Of a stretch of DNA of 64,000 nt, positions 8,274 to 16,598 are shown piece by piece (positions within the stretch are counted from its first letter, which is position 1; the number at the start of each line of letters is the position of its first letter). Origin of the DNA: JAILLW01 sp045629045 (GTDB lineage Bacteria > Bacillota > Clostridia > Lachnospirales > Lachnospiraceae); the NCBI GenBank assembly GCA_045629045.1, contig JAZQQM010000027.1, positions 62,001 through 126,000 on the forward strand, given 5' to 3'. The notes under the pieces are model-generated. The model was not told the origin of the DNA. It made no database searches and saw nothing but the letters and a program-made list of their open reading frames with translations. The translations under genes and the position numbers were made by a program.

Positions 8274-10709
8274 ATGCAAAAAAAATTATATAAGTTAATG
8301 AACTGGCCATTAATTGAAGGCATAACATATTCCGAAGAAAGCAGTCCATACAAAATCTTAGGTGACAGAGCAGTTGGAAACAATACTCTGATTCAAGCTT
8401 ATTTTCCTGATGTATTAGGTGTAAATGTTATTGTTTACGAAAACGGCAAAAAGAATTCATATCCCATGGAATTGGCTGATGACATGGGATTTTATGCTGC
8501 GTTGATGCCTTCCAAAAATATAGATAAATATGAATTTGAAATATTATATAAGGATACATCAAAAATACTTAAAGATCCTTATTGTTATACGGATTATGAA
8601 ATTAACAGTACCGATGTGCCAAAGATAAAGGCCGGACTTCATTATTCCCTTTATGAATATATGGGAGCGGTGCTAACAAAGGTAAACGACGTATCCGGCG
8701 TTAAGTTCTCTGTATGGGCACCTAATGCCCTGAGAGTTTCACTGATATGTGAGGCAAATAATTTTGACGGCAGAATTTATCCGATGCAGTTAAACAAGGA
8801 TTTGGGAATTTATGAATTATTTGTACCCGATATGAAAGCCGGAGAATTATATAATTATGAAATTAAGTTTAAGGGTGGCAGAATAGTTACAAAACTTGAT
8901 CCTTTTGCTAAAAAAGTAGTTAATATTGACGGCAATTACTATAGCGTTGTTACCGAAGAAAAATATGAATTCACCGACGAACAGTATATCGAAAAACGCA
9001 AAAAATCTAGAATTCAGGATTGCCCTGTTTCAATATGTGAGATTAATCTTAGTCATTTTGCACGTGAAAACGGTGAATTACTCAACTATAGAGCCTTAGG
9101 CGAAAAAATTTCATCATACGTTAAAGAAATGGGATATACCCATGTGGAATTAATGCCGATAATGGAATATTTTGATGAAGAATCATTTGGATATTCCACA
9201 GCAGCCTATTATGCGGTTACCAATAGATACGGTTCACTGGATGATTTTAAGGCAATGATTGATATTCTCCATAATAACGATATAGGTGTTATTATGGATT
9301 GGACATGTGCATATTTTGATCCGTATGATATGGGATTATCTATGTTTGACGGTACATATCTTTATGAACATATGGATGAAAAGAAACGTGTTCATCCTTT
9401 CTACGGAACTTCGAACTTTAACTATGGCCGCCCGGAAGTAACCAATTTCCTTATAGCCAATGCACTTTTTTATATTGAAAATTGCCATGTTGACGGATTG
9501 TGTGTCAATTCACTTTCGAGTATGCTTTATTTGGATTACGGGCGCCAAAACGGCGAATGGATATCCAATATGTACGGAAGTAACGAAAACCTTGAAGCAA
9601 TTGAGTTTATTAAACATTTTAATTCTATTTTACACAAGCGTAATCGTAATGTGTTCACAATTGCCAGAGAAGATGCTGCCTTCCCCAAAATCACATCGGC
9701 TCTTGACGAAGACGGACTTGGATTTGACTTTAAGCTGAATAACGGGTTCTCGGATGATTATATTAAATACCTGGGTACGGATCCTTACTTTAGGTCGCAT
9801 ATTCACAATGATCTTACTTTCAGCATGATATATCAGTATTCCGAAAACTTCTTTAACGGATTTACACATGATTATTTTTGTAAAAATGATAAGAATATAA
9901 TCGATATAATTCCGGGAGATGAAAAGGATGTATTTGCATCTGTAAGAATGAGTCTTGCGTATGAGTTTACCCATCCGGGCCGCAAAATAAACTATGCCGG
10001 ATTTGATTTTGCAAATAACACTTATTTAGGACGCGACAATGTAATTGATTGGTCATTATGCAAAAAATCGGCCAATAAAGGAGTTAAAGCCCTTGTTAAG
10101 GATTTAAATAAATTGTATCTTGGCTCAAAAGCATTTTATGAATTGGATGATGTTTCCGAGGGATTTGAGTGGATTAATTGTATTGATTATGAAAAATGCC
10201 TTATCAGTTACATGAGAAAGGGTATACATCAAAAAGATTCATATTTGATTGTGGTCAATTTCGCCAATAGCATTACAGAACTAAAAGTGGGTACCGGCCT
10301 TCCGGGTAAGTATAAGGAAGTTATAAATACCGATGATAAAGCATATGGCGGTAAGAACATTACAAATACAAGAATAAAGGCAGTATCGGAAATAGAAGCC
10401 GACGGAAAACCGTATTCTTTTGACGTAAAGTTGGCTCCGCTTAGTGCTGCGATATTTAAATATACTCCTTTTACGGATAAAGAAAAGTATCAGATCGAAA
10501 AGAAAAAAGAAGCTGCAATCGCAAAAACAAAGGCTGACGAATATAAGAAGCTGGCGGAAGAAGCTCTTAAAGATTATGAAGAGTCAAAATCTATTATGGA
10601 GGAAGCATTGGCTAAGATGAAAGAAGCCAAAGCAAGACAGGAAGAAGCTCTCGCTAACGAAAAGGAAGAAATCGAAAGAGCAAAAAGAGCTTTGGATGAA
10701 TCAAAATAA
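8274..10709 (+). CDS. Glycogen-branching-enzyme-like protein, predicted inactive, with coiled-coil tail
   Basis: An 811-residue GH13/GlgB homologue: N-terminal carbohydrate-binding-like modules (CBM48 around residues 125-215), a TIM-barrel region, a C-terminal beta domain, and a charged K/E/A-rich coiled coil from about 725 to the end. ATG 8274 is chosen because AGAGGG lies 6 nt upstream; the TTG at 8256 has no ribosome binding site. The catalytic core is degenerate. The nucleophile motif DGLRVD reads DGLCVN (residues 407-412: Arg to Cys, Asp to Asn). The acid/base Glu of IAEES is Arg465. The His of region I (DWVPAH) is Tyr347. Asp342, His532 and Asp533 remain. Fold homology is clear but hydrolase or transferase activity is unlikely. 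A glycogen-binding or scaffold role is inference. Confidence 0.85.
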   Translation: MQKKLYKLMNWPLIEGITYSEESSPYKILGDRAVGNNTLIQAYFPDVLGVNVIVYENGKKNSYPMELADDMGFYAALMPSKNIDKYEFEILYKDTSKILKDPYCYTDYEINSTDVPKIKAGLHYSLYEYMGAVLTKVNDVSGVKFSVWAPNALRVSLICEANNFDGRIYPMQLNKDLGIYELFVPDMKAGELYNYEIKFKGGRIVTKLDPFAKKVVNIDGNYYSVVTEEKYEFTDEQYIEKRKKSRIQDCPVSICEINLSHFARENGELLNYRALGEKISSYVKEMGYTHVELMPIMEYFDEESFGYSTAAYYAVTNRYGSLDDFKAMIDILHNNDIGVIMDWTCAYFDPYDMGLSMFDGTYLYEHMDEKKRVHPFYGTSNFNYGRPEVTNFLIANALFYIENCHVDGLCVNSLSSMLYLDYGRQNGEWISNMYGSNENLEAIEFIKHFNSILHKRNRNVFTIAREDAAFPKITSALDEDGLGFDFKLNNGFSDDYIKYLGTDPYFRSHIHNDLTFSMIYQYSENFFNGFTHDYFCKNDKNIIDIIPGDEKDVFASVRMSLAYEFTHPGRKINYAGFDFANNTYLGRDNVIDWSLCKKSANKGVKALVKDLNKLYLGSKAFYELDDVSEGFEWINCIDYEKCLISYMRKGIHQKDSYLIVVNFANSITELKVGTGLPGKYKEVINTDDKAYGGKNITNTRIKAVSEIEADGKPYSFDVKLAPLSAAIFKYTPFTDKEKYQIEKKKEAAIAKTKADEYKKLAEEALKDYEESKSIMEEALAKMKEAKARQEEALANEKEEIERAKRALDESK

Positions 10710-10732
10710 TACTTTTTATTTTTAGATTTCTT

Positions 10733-10741
10733 TGATATAAT
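10733..10741 (+). promoter_or_regulatory. Extended -10 promoter for tRNA-Thr
   Basis: TGATATAAT lies 25 nt upstream of the mature tRNA 5' end. Transcription would begin at about 10748, within or next to a small hairpin. Confidence 0.6.
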
Positions 10742-10745
10742 CGTC

Positions 10746-10763
10746 TGTGGCCGATTGGCCACA
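10746..10763 (+). other. 7-bp hairpin just upstream of tRNA-Thr
   Basis: TGTGGCC, a GATT loop and GGCCACA form a perfect stem that ends 3 nt before the mature 5' end of the tRNA. No T-run follows, so it is not a typical terminator. Confidence 0.6.
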
Positions 10764-10766
10764 TAT

Positions 10767-10839
10767 GCTTCCGTGGCGTAGCCGGTAGCGCAACTGATTC
10801 GTAATCAGTAGGTCGAGGGTTCGAATCCCTTCGGAAGCT
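10767..10839 (+). tRNA. tRNA-Thr (anticodon CGT)
   Basis: A 73-nt cloverleaf. The acceptor GCTTCCG pairs with CGGAAGC. The D arm is GCGT/GCGC with G18-G19, and the anticodon stem ACTGA/TCAGT encloses the loop TTCGTAA. The T arm is GAGGG/CCCTT with TTCGAAT. The anticodon CGT reads ACG, so it accepts threonine. The 3' CCA is not encoded. The discriminator base is T. Confidence 0.96.
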
Positions 10840-10854
10840 TATATATTTTTTACT

Positions 10855-10884
10855 AAAAAGTGTCCTAAATCGGACACTTTTTAT
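10855..10884 (+). terminator. Terminator after tRNA-Thr
   Basis: AAAAAGTGTCC pairs with GGACACTTTTT across a 6-nt loop, giving an 11-bp stem followed by T-rich sequence. Confidence 0.85.
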
Positions 10885-10896
10885 ATTATTTATTAA

Positions 10897-10925
10897 TTGA
10901 TTTACACACTTTAGTGTGATAGAAT
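10897..10925 (+). promoter_or_regulatory. argH promoter with embedded palindrome
   Basis: TTGATT (10897-10902), a 17-nt spacer and TAGAAT (10920-10925). The spacer contains the inverted repeat CACACT-TT-AGTGTG, a natural place for a repressor to bind. The reverse complement of its core, CACACTAAAGTG, is repeated exactly in front of the his operon at 58916-58927. Confidence 0.6.
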
Positions 10926-10968
10926 ATCGAGAACGTATATAATTTAGATTTAATATTTGGAGATAACC

Positions 10969-12354
10969 ATGGCACAGTTGTGGGGCGGAAGATTTACTAA
11001 AGAAACTAAACAGCAGGTATATGATTTTAACGCATCAATCACCTTTGATAAAGCGCTTCTTAATGAAGATATCGAGGGAAGCATCGCTCATGTTGTAATG
11101 CTTGAAAAGCAGGGTGTATTAACACTTGAAGAAAAAGATTCGATTGTTAAGGGACTTACACAAATACGTGATGATGTATTAAACGGGAATTTAACTATTA
11201 CCAATGAGTATGAAGATATTCATTCTTTTGTTGAGGCTAATCTGATCAAAAGAATAGGCGATGCCGGCAAGAAAATGCACACCGGACGCTCGAGAAACGA
11301 TCAGGTTGCCCTGGATATGAGATTGTATGTAAGAGGTGAAATAGTTAATATTTCAAAGGATGTAGTTACGCTTCTTAATACTCTTTATTCAATAATGGAA
11401 AATAATTTAACTACATATATGCCCGGCTTTACACATCTTCAAAAGGCCCAGCCTACAACACTGGCTCATCATATGGGCGCTTATTTTGAGATGTTTAAAA
11501 GAGATTATCTTAGATTACAGGATATATATAAAAGAATGAATTATTGTCCTTTGGGGGCAGGCGCATTTGCAGGTACTACTTATCCGTTGGACCGTAATTA
11601 TACGGCATCATTAATGGGTTTTGAAGGTCCTACGCTTAACTCAATGGATTCTGTTGCGGACAGAGATTACTGTATTGAACTGTTAAGTGCTCTTTCGACT
11701 GTTATGATGCATTTATCAAGATTTTCGGAAGAAATTATTATATGGAATTCCAATGAATACAAATTCGTTGAGATAGATGACGGATTTTCCACCGGCTCAA
11801 GTATTATGCCTCAGAAGAAAAATCCGGACATTGCAGAACTTGTACGAGGAAAAACCGGCAGAGTATACGGAGCTTTAATGTCGCTTCTTACTACCATGAA
11901 GGGTATACCTTTAGCATATAACAAAGATATGCAGGAAGACAAAGAAGTAACTTTTGATGCTATTAAAACAGTTAAGGATTGTCTCGAATTGTTCGATGGT
12001 ATGCTTAACACAATAACATTTAATAAAGATACTATGGCAACAAGTGCCATGAAGGGCTTTACAAATGCTACCGATGCAGCCGATTATCTTGTTAATAAAG
12101 GAGTTCCCTTTAGGGATGCCCATGGAATAATCGGACAACTTGTTTTATATTGCCTTGATAAGAATAAGGCTATTGATGAACTTTCGATAGAGGAATTAAA
12201 ATCGATTTCGTCCGTATTTGAAGCAGATGTATACGATGCAATATCGCTTGAAACCTGTGTGTCCAAGAGGCTTACCGTGGGAGCACCGGGACCTGATGCC
12301 ATGAAAGAAGTTCTCAAAATAAATAAGGAATTCTTAAATAAAATAAATAATTAA
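10969..12354 (+). CDS. argH: Argininosuccinate lyase
   Basis: A 461-residue enzyme that splits argininosuccinate into arginine and fumarate, the last step of arginine synthesis. The start is the ATG at 10969, with TGGAG 6 nt upstream and the family N-terminus MAQLWGGRF; the TTG at 10957 is unsupported. The fumarase-superfamily signature GSSIMPQKKNPD carries the flexible catalytic loop, and HTGRSRNDQ is also canonical. No argG or other arg gene is in the window. asd follows after 18 nt with its own AGGAG site, so co-transcription is likely. Confidence 0.97.
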   Translation: MAQLWGGRFTKETKQQVYDFNASITFDKALLNEDIEGSIAHVVMLEKQGVLTLEEKDSIVKGLTQIRDDVLNGNLTITNEYEDIHSFVEANLIKRIGDAGKKMHTGRSRNDQVALDMRLYVRGEIVNISKDVVTLLNTLYSIMENNLTTYMPGFTHLQKAQPTTLAHHMGAYFEMFKRDYLRLQDIYKRMNYCPLGAGAFAGTTYPLDRNYTASLMGFEGPTLNSMDSVADRDYCIELLSALSTVMMHLSRFSEEIIIWNSNEYKFVEIDDGFSTGSSIMPQKKNPDIAELVRGKTGRVYGALMSLLTTMKGIPLAYNKDMQEDKEVTFDAIKTVKDCLELFDGMLNTITFNKDTMATSAMKGFTNATDAADYLVNKGVPFRDAHGIIGQLVLYCLDKNKAIDELSIEELKSISSVFEADVYDAISLETCVSKRLTVGAPGPDAMKEVLKINKEFLNKINN

Positions 12355-12372
12355 AGATAGAGGAGAAAAATT

Positions 12373-13458
12373 ATGAGTGAAAAATTAAGAGTTGGAATTT
12401 TAGGCGGAACCGGTATGGTTGGTCAAAGATTCATATCTTTGCTTGAAAACCATCCCTGGTTTGAAGTAACGACAATTGCCGCAAGTCCTCGTAGTGCCGG
12501 AAAGACATATGAAGAAGCTGTTGGCGATCGTTGGAAGATGGATACTCCCATGCCTGAAAAGGTTAAGAAAATTGTTGTTATGAACGTTAACGAAGTAGAG
12601 AAAGTAGCTTCTGAAGTTGATTTCGTTTTCTCTGCAGTAGATATGACAAAAGAAGAAATAAAAGCTATTGAGGAAGAGTACGCAAAGACAGAAACTCCTG
12701 TAGTTTCCAATAACTCTGCACATAGATGGACTCCTGATGTACCTATGATTGTGCCTGAGATTAACTCAAATCATGTTGATGTAATCGAATCTCAGAAGAA
12801 GCGTCTCGGAACTAAGAGAGGATTTATAGCTGTTAAGCCTAACTGCTCAATTCAGTCATATACACCGGCGCTTACAGCATGGAAAGAGTTTGAACCCTAT
12901 GAGGTTGTTGTATGTACATATCAGGCAATTTCAGGTGCAGGAAAGACATTTAAGGATTGGCCCGAAATGATTGAAAACGTTATTCCGTATATCGGCGGTG
13001 AGGAAGAAAAGTCAGAAAAAGAGCCTCTCCGTGTTTGGGGTAAGGTTGAAAACGGAGTTATTGTTCCTGCAGATGATGTTAAAATTACCGCTCAGTGTAT
13101 AAGAGTTCCTGTTCTTAACGGACATACGGCAGCTGCTTTTGTTAAGTTTAAGAAGAATCCTACTAAGGAACAGCTTATCGAAAAGCTTCTTGCATTTAAG
13201 GGCGAACCTCAGGAACTTAATCTTCCTTCTGCTCCAAAGCAGTTTATCCAGTATATGGAAGAAGATAATCGTCCTCAGGTTAAGGCTGATGTTGATTATG
13301 AAAAGGGTATGGGCGTTTCTATAGGAAGACTTAGAGAAGATACAATTTATGATTGGAAGTTTGTAGGACTTTCTCATAATACTGTAAGAGGTGCTGCAGG
13401 CGGTGCGGTACTTTGTGCTGAATTACTTAAAGCTAAGGGATTTATTAGCGCTAAATAA
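12373..13458 (+). CDS. asd: Aspartate-semialdehyde dehydrogenase
   Basis: A 361-residue NADP-dependent enzyme that reduces aspartyl phosphate to aspartate semialdehyde, the branch point to Lys, Met and Thr. It has a Rossmann N-terminus (GILGGTGMVGQRF), the catalytic Cys in KPNCSIQ, and a C-terminal domain with the catalytic His in NGHTAA. The longer, Cys-Ser-Ile form resembles the archaeal/fungal subtype more than the E. coli type. It is preceded by an AGAGGAG ribosome binding site. Confidence 0.95.
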   Translation: MSEKLRVGILGGTGMVGQRFISLLENHPWFEVTTIAASPRSAGKTYEEAVGDRWKMDTPMPEKVKKIVVMNVNEVEKVASEVDFVFSAVDMTKEEIKAIEEEYAKTETPVVSNNSAHRWTPDVPMIVPEINSNHVDVIESQKKRLGTKRGFIAVKPNCSIQSYTPALTAWKEFEPYEVVVCTYQAISGAGKTFKDWPEMIENVIPYIGGEEEKSEKEPLRVWGKVENGVIVPADDVKITAQCIRVPVLNGHTAAAFVKFKKNPTKEQLIEKLLAFKGEPQELNLPSAPKQFIQYMEEDNRPQVKADVDYEKGMGVSIGRLREDTIYDWKFVGLSHNTVRGAAGGAVLCAELLKAKGFISAK

Positions 13459-13495
13459 TAGTGCAAAACTATAAAAAAATTGGGGTTACATTTTA

Positions 13496-15223
13496 ATGGA
13501 CGAGTTACGTTATCAAGTAGACCTTCTTAACGCAATGAATGGTCGCTTACAAGCCGATGAAAGAATGTATCGGCTTGTATGCTCCACGTCTACAAGTGCA
13601 ATATTGTATGTTGATTTACAAAAAGGGTTTGCCAAAACTCTTGCAAATTGGGATGCATATTTTGCCGGCGTGGATATTCACAATTCCAGTGATATTTCAA
13701 AACTATATTCGTATTTTGAAGAACAATCGGTTCTTTCATTTCGTGAGCTCATTTATCTTGAAAAGACAGACAGAACTCATTCTATAGGCGTATTCAAATT
13801 ATCGGACGGCAAAACATATCTCGAAGTTGAGGTAGTGGTTGCAAAAGAAGATTCTGATTATCCTACTGACAAAATCATAAGATTTAAAGACGTTACAAAA
13901 GCACGTGCTCAAAAGGACGAGCTTACTTACATGGCGTATTTTGATTCCAATACGGGACTGTATAATCGTAATTATTTCGTAAGCGAGTTATCTAATTTTG
14001 TAAGAAAAGCACAGGAAAATAATGCTGTAGTGGATGTAATGTTTATTGACATTGACGGATTCCATAATATTAATGACGGAATGGGAATTGTTATAGGCGA
14101 TGAAATAGTTCAGATATTCGGTCAGATGATTAAAGAATATGAATGTCAAAATGTTATAGCCTCACATTTTAATGCTGATTTATATTGTGTAGCTATATAC
14201 GAGCCGAGAGGATTACAAACTCCCGATAATATATATCATGGCTTAAGAGAAAAAGTTAAAGATCCGATTAAGCTTTCTAACGGTTCCGAAGTACATATAT
14301 CTTTTTGCGCAGGTGTATCGGAATTTCCGGAAGCTGCGGGAAGTTCGCTTGAACTTATTAACTGTGCAGAGATTGTAATGTTTAAAGCCAAGAAAAAGGG
14401 TCGCGGACAGATTATGTATTTTGATGCCCCGATTCTTAGTGATTTCTTGAATACGGTTAATATCGAAAATAAACTTAAAGATGCGGTTTTTACCGAAAAC
14501 TTTACCATGAATTTTCAGCCCCAATACTACGCTGATTCAAAGAAACTTCGTGGCGTGGAAGCACTTATTCGCTGGAAAGACAGTGACGGTAAAATGATAA
14601 GTCCGGCAGTGTTTATTCCTATTGCCGAGAAGAACGGAACAATTATTCCGATCGGTAATTTTGTAATTAAAGAAAGTATACGAAATTATGTTGAATGGAA
14701 GAATAAGTTTAACACCGACATGATATTGTCGTTGAATATTTCCGTTATACAATATCGAACGGATAATTTTGTGGAGAATCTTCTGGATATTATTTCTTCA
14801 TTTGATGTAAGCCCGGAAGATATAGAACTTGAAATTACAGAGAGCTTTTTGATTGATGATTTTAAGGATGTTACGGATAAGCTTGAAGTATTACGAGAAT
14901 ACGGCATCAGAGTATCCCTGGATGATTTTGGTACGGGTTATTCGTCTTTATCATATCTTAAAGGTCTTCCGATTGATACGCTGAAGATTGATAAGAGTTT
15001 CGTTGATACTATAAATACAGACTCGGATGCAAGGATAATTCTGGACACAATTATTTATATGTCTAAGAAATTAGGTTATGAAACTATAGCAGAAGGAGTA
15101 GAAGACGAAAAGCAGCTTGAATATTTGACCAATATCGGCTGTGACTGCATTCAGGGTTATTTCCTTGGAAAACCTATGGATGCCGAAGGAATTAAACGAC
15201 TTTTGTTAAGCTCAATATATTAA
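13496..15223 (+). CDS. PAS-like / degenerate GGDEF / EAL protein, likely c-di-GMP phosphodiesterase
   Basis: A 575-residue cytoplasmic protein with no membrane segment. Residues 1 to about 140 look like a PAS-type sensor. Residues about 145-310 are a GGDEF fold in which the signature is replaced by NADLY (226-230), so cyclase activity is not expected. Residues about 330-575 are an EAL domain with intact metal and catalytic motifs: EALIRW at 355, NISVIQ, ELEITES, DDFGTG at 476, the Lys in LKIDKSF, AEGVE and QGYFLGKP. The predicted net role is c-di-GMP hydrolysis, with the GGDEF region possibly regulatory. The ATPase gene follows after 10 nt. Confidence 0.9.
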   Translation: MDELRYQVDLLNAMNGRLQADERMYRLVCSTSTSAILYVDLQKGFAKTLANWDAYFAGVDIHNSSDISKLYSYFEEQSVLSFRELIYLEKTDRTHSIGVFKLSDGKTYLEVEVVVAKEDSDYPTDKIIRFKDVTKARAQKDELTYMAYFDSNTGLYNRNYFVSELSNFVRKAQENNAVVDVMFIDIDGFHNINDGMGIVIGDEIVQIFGQMIKEYECQNVIASHFNADLYCVAIYEPRGLQTPDNIYHGLREKVKDPIKLSNGSEVHISFCAGVSEFPEAAGSSLELINCAEIVMFKAKKKGRGQIMYFDAPILSDFLNTVNIENKLKDAVFTENFTMNFQPQYYADSKKLRGVEALIRWKDSDGKMISPAVFIPIAEKNGTIIPIGNFVIKESIRNYVEWKNKFNTDMILSLNISVIQYRTDNFVENLLDIISSFDVSPEDIELEITESFLIDDFKDVTDKLEVLREYGIRVSLDDFGTGYSSLSYLKGLPIDTLKIDKSFVDTINTDSDARIILDTIIYMSKKLGYETIAEGVEDEKQLEYLTNIGCDCIQGYFLGKPMDAEGIKRLLLSSIY

Positions 15224-15233
15224 GGGGAAAAAC

Positions 15234-16598
15234 ATGTTACTTGGCAGAACATCTGAATTAAAGCATTTAAATACATACTATGATCAGGAAGGTTCTCAGA
15301 TTATGGTTGTGTACGGAGCCGGCAATGTAGGTAAAACTCAGCTTCTTACACAATTTGCACAGGATAAACCTTCGTATTACTACAGAGCCAGATCTGCGTC
15401 CTGTCGCGAACAAAGATATCAGTGGGGGGCAGAACTGGGAAGAGAGGATATTAAGCTTTTAAAATATCCTACTTATTCGGATATTTTTAAATCACTTATT
15501 CAAAACGAAACAGGCAAAAAAGTTATCATAATCGATGAGTTCCAGTATATTGTTAAGTCTTCGGAAGACTTTATGAAAGAACTTATATCCTTTGTGCACA
15601 GTTATTGGCAACAGCAGAACGTTATGATTATTCTTGCAAGTTCATCCATAGGATGGGTAGAGAATTCCATGATTAACAAAATCGGTGATGCTGCCTATGA
15701 ATTGTCTTCCTTCCTTAAGGTTAAGGAACTTTCCTTTGAACATATGATGGAATTCTTCCCGGGATTCTCTATGGAACAGTGCATTGAAGCATATGCCGTA
15801 CTTGGCGGTATTCCCGGTCTTTGGGAACATTTTTCGGACAAGGTATCAATAAAAGAAAATATTTGCAGATTTATACTGGAGCCTCATTCCCTTCTTAGAA
15901 TGGAAGGCCAGAGAATTGTTGAAGAAGAACTTCGCGAAACGGGTGTTTATAATACAATACTGGCTTCGATTGCGGCGGGAAATCATAAGCTTAATGATTT
16001 GTATTTGCAGACGGAATTTTCACGTGCAAAGATATCTGTATATCTTAAAAACCTTATGGAACTTGAATTGGTTGAAAAGGTTTTTTCATATGATACGGAC
16101 GGTAAGGAAAATACCCAGAAGGGCATATACAGAATCAGCAATCATTTTGTAAATTTCTATTTTACATATATTTATCCCAATATGACCGATCTCGAAAATA
16201 TGATGCCGACAGAGTTTTATAAGAAACATATTGCACCTACGTTCAGGACATATGTTGCGGAATATTTTAAGACTGTATGTAAGCAGCATATCGAAAAGTG
16301 GAACAAATGGAAGGAACTGCCCATCGAAATCGACAGAATCGGTGAATGGGTAGGCAAACTCGGCAATATTGACGTGATAGCCCAAAACGAAGCGGGAGAT
16401 ACGATTGTAAGTATTTGTAATTGGGATAAGCCCTTAATGCGTTATGACGATTATGAATGGCTTCTTTTCTGTTGTAAGGAAGCTAAGATTCATGTTGATT
16501 ATGTTTATTTGTTTTCAGTCAGAAGATTTGATGAAAAGCTTAATCTTGAAGCAAAAGTCAAATCAAATCTTAAACTGATTAGTTTGGAAGATATGTAA
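15234..16598 (+). CDS. P-loop ATPase of the archaeal-ATPase/DUF234 type
   Basis: A 454-residue protein of unknown physiological role. The Walker A motif is YGAGNVGKTQLL (about residues 26-37) and Walker B is VIIIDEFQYI. A winged-helix segment follows at about residues 230-290, then a C-terminal region that aligns with the PD-(D/E)xK-like DUF234 domain. The usual E-C-K of that nuclease-like core reads S-I-C-N here, so the nuclease motif looks lost. The stop overlaps the topB start (TAATG), which suggests coupled translation. Confidence 0.8.
   Translation: MLLGRTSELKHLNTYYDQEGSQIMVVYGAGNVGKTQLLTQFAQDKPSYYYRARSASCREQRYQWGAELGREDIKLLKYPTYSDIFKSLIQNETGKKVIIIDEFQYIVKSSEDFMKELISFVHSYWQQQNVMIILASSSIGWVENSMINKIGDAAYELSSFLKVKELSFEHMMEFFPGFSMEQCIEAYAVLGGIPGLWEHFSDKVSIKENICRFILEPHSLLRMEGQRIVEEELRETGVYNTILASIAAGNHKLNDLYLQTEFSRAKISVYLKNLMELELVEKVFSYDTDGKENTQKGIYRISNHFVNFYFTYIYPNMTDLENMMPTEFYKKHIAPTFRTYVAEYFKTVCKQHIEKWNKWKELPIEIDRIGEWVGKLGNIDVIAQNEAGDTIVSICNWDKPLMRYDDYEWLLFCCKEAKIHVDYVYLFSVRRFDEKLNLEAKVKSNLKLISLEDM

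Noticed and set aside
8274..10709. The branching-enzyme-like gene as a decaying pseudogene
   Set aside because: The frame is intact over 811 codons, has a promoter and ribosome site, keeps domain order, and gained a regular coiled-coil tail. This indicates a maintained protein.
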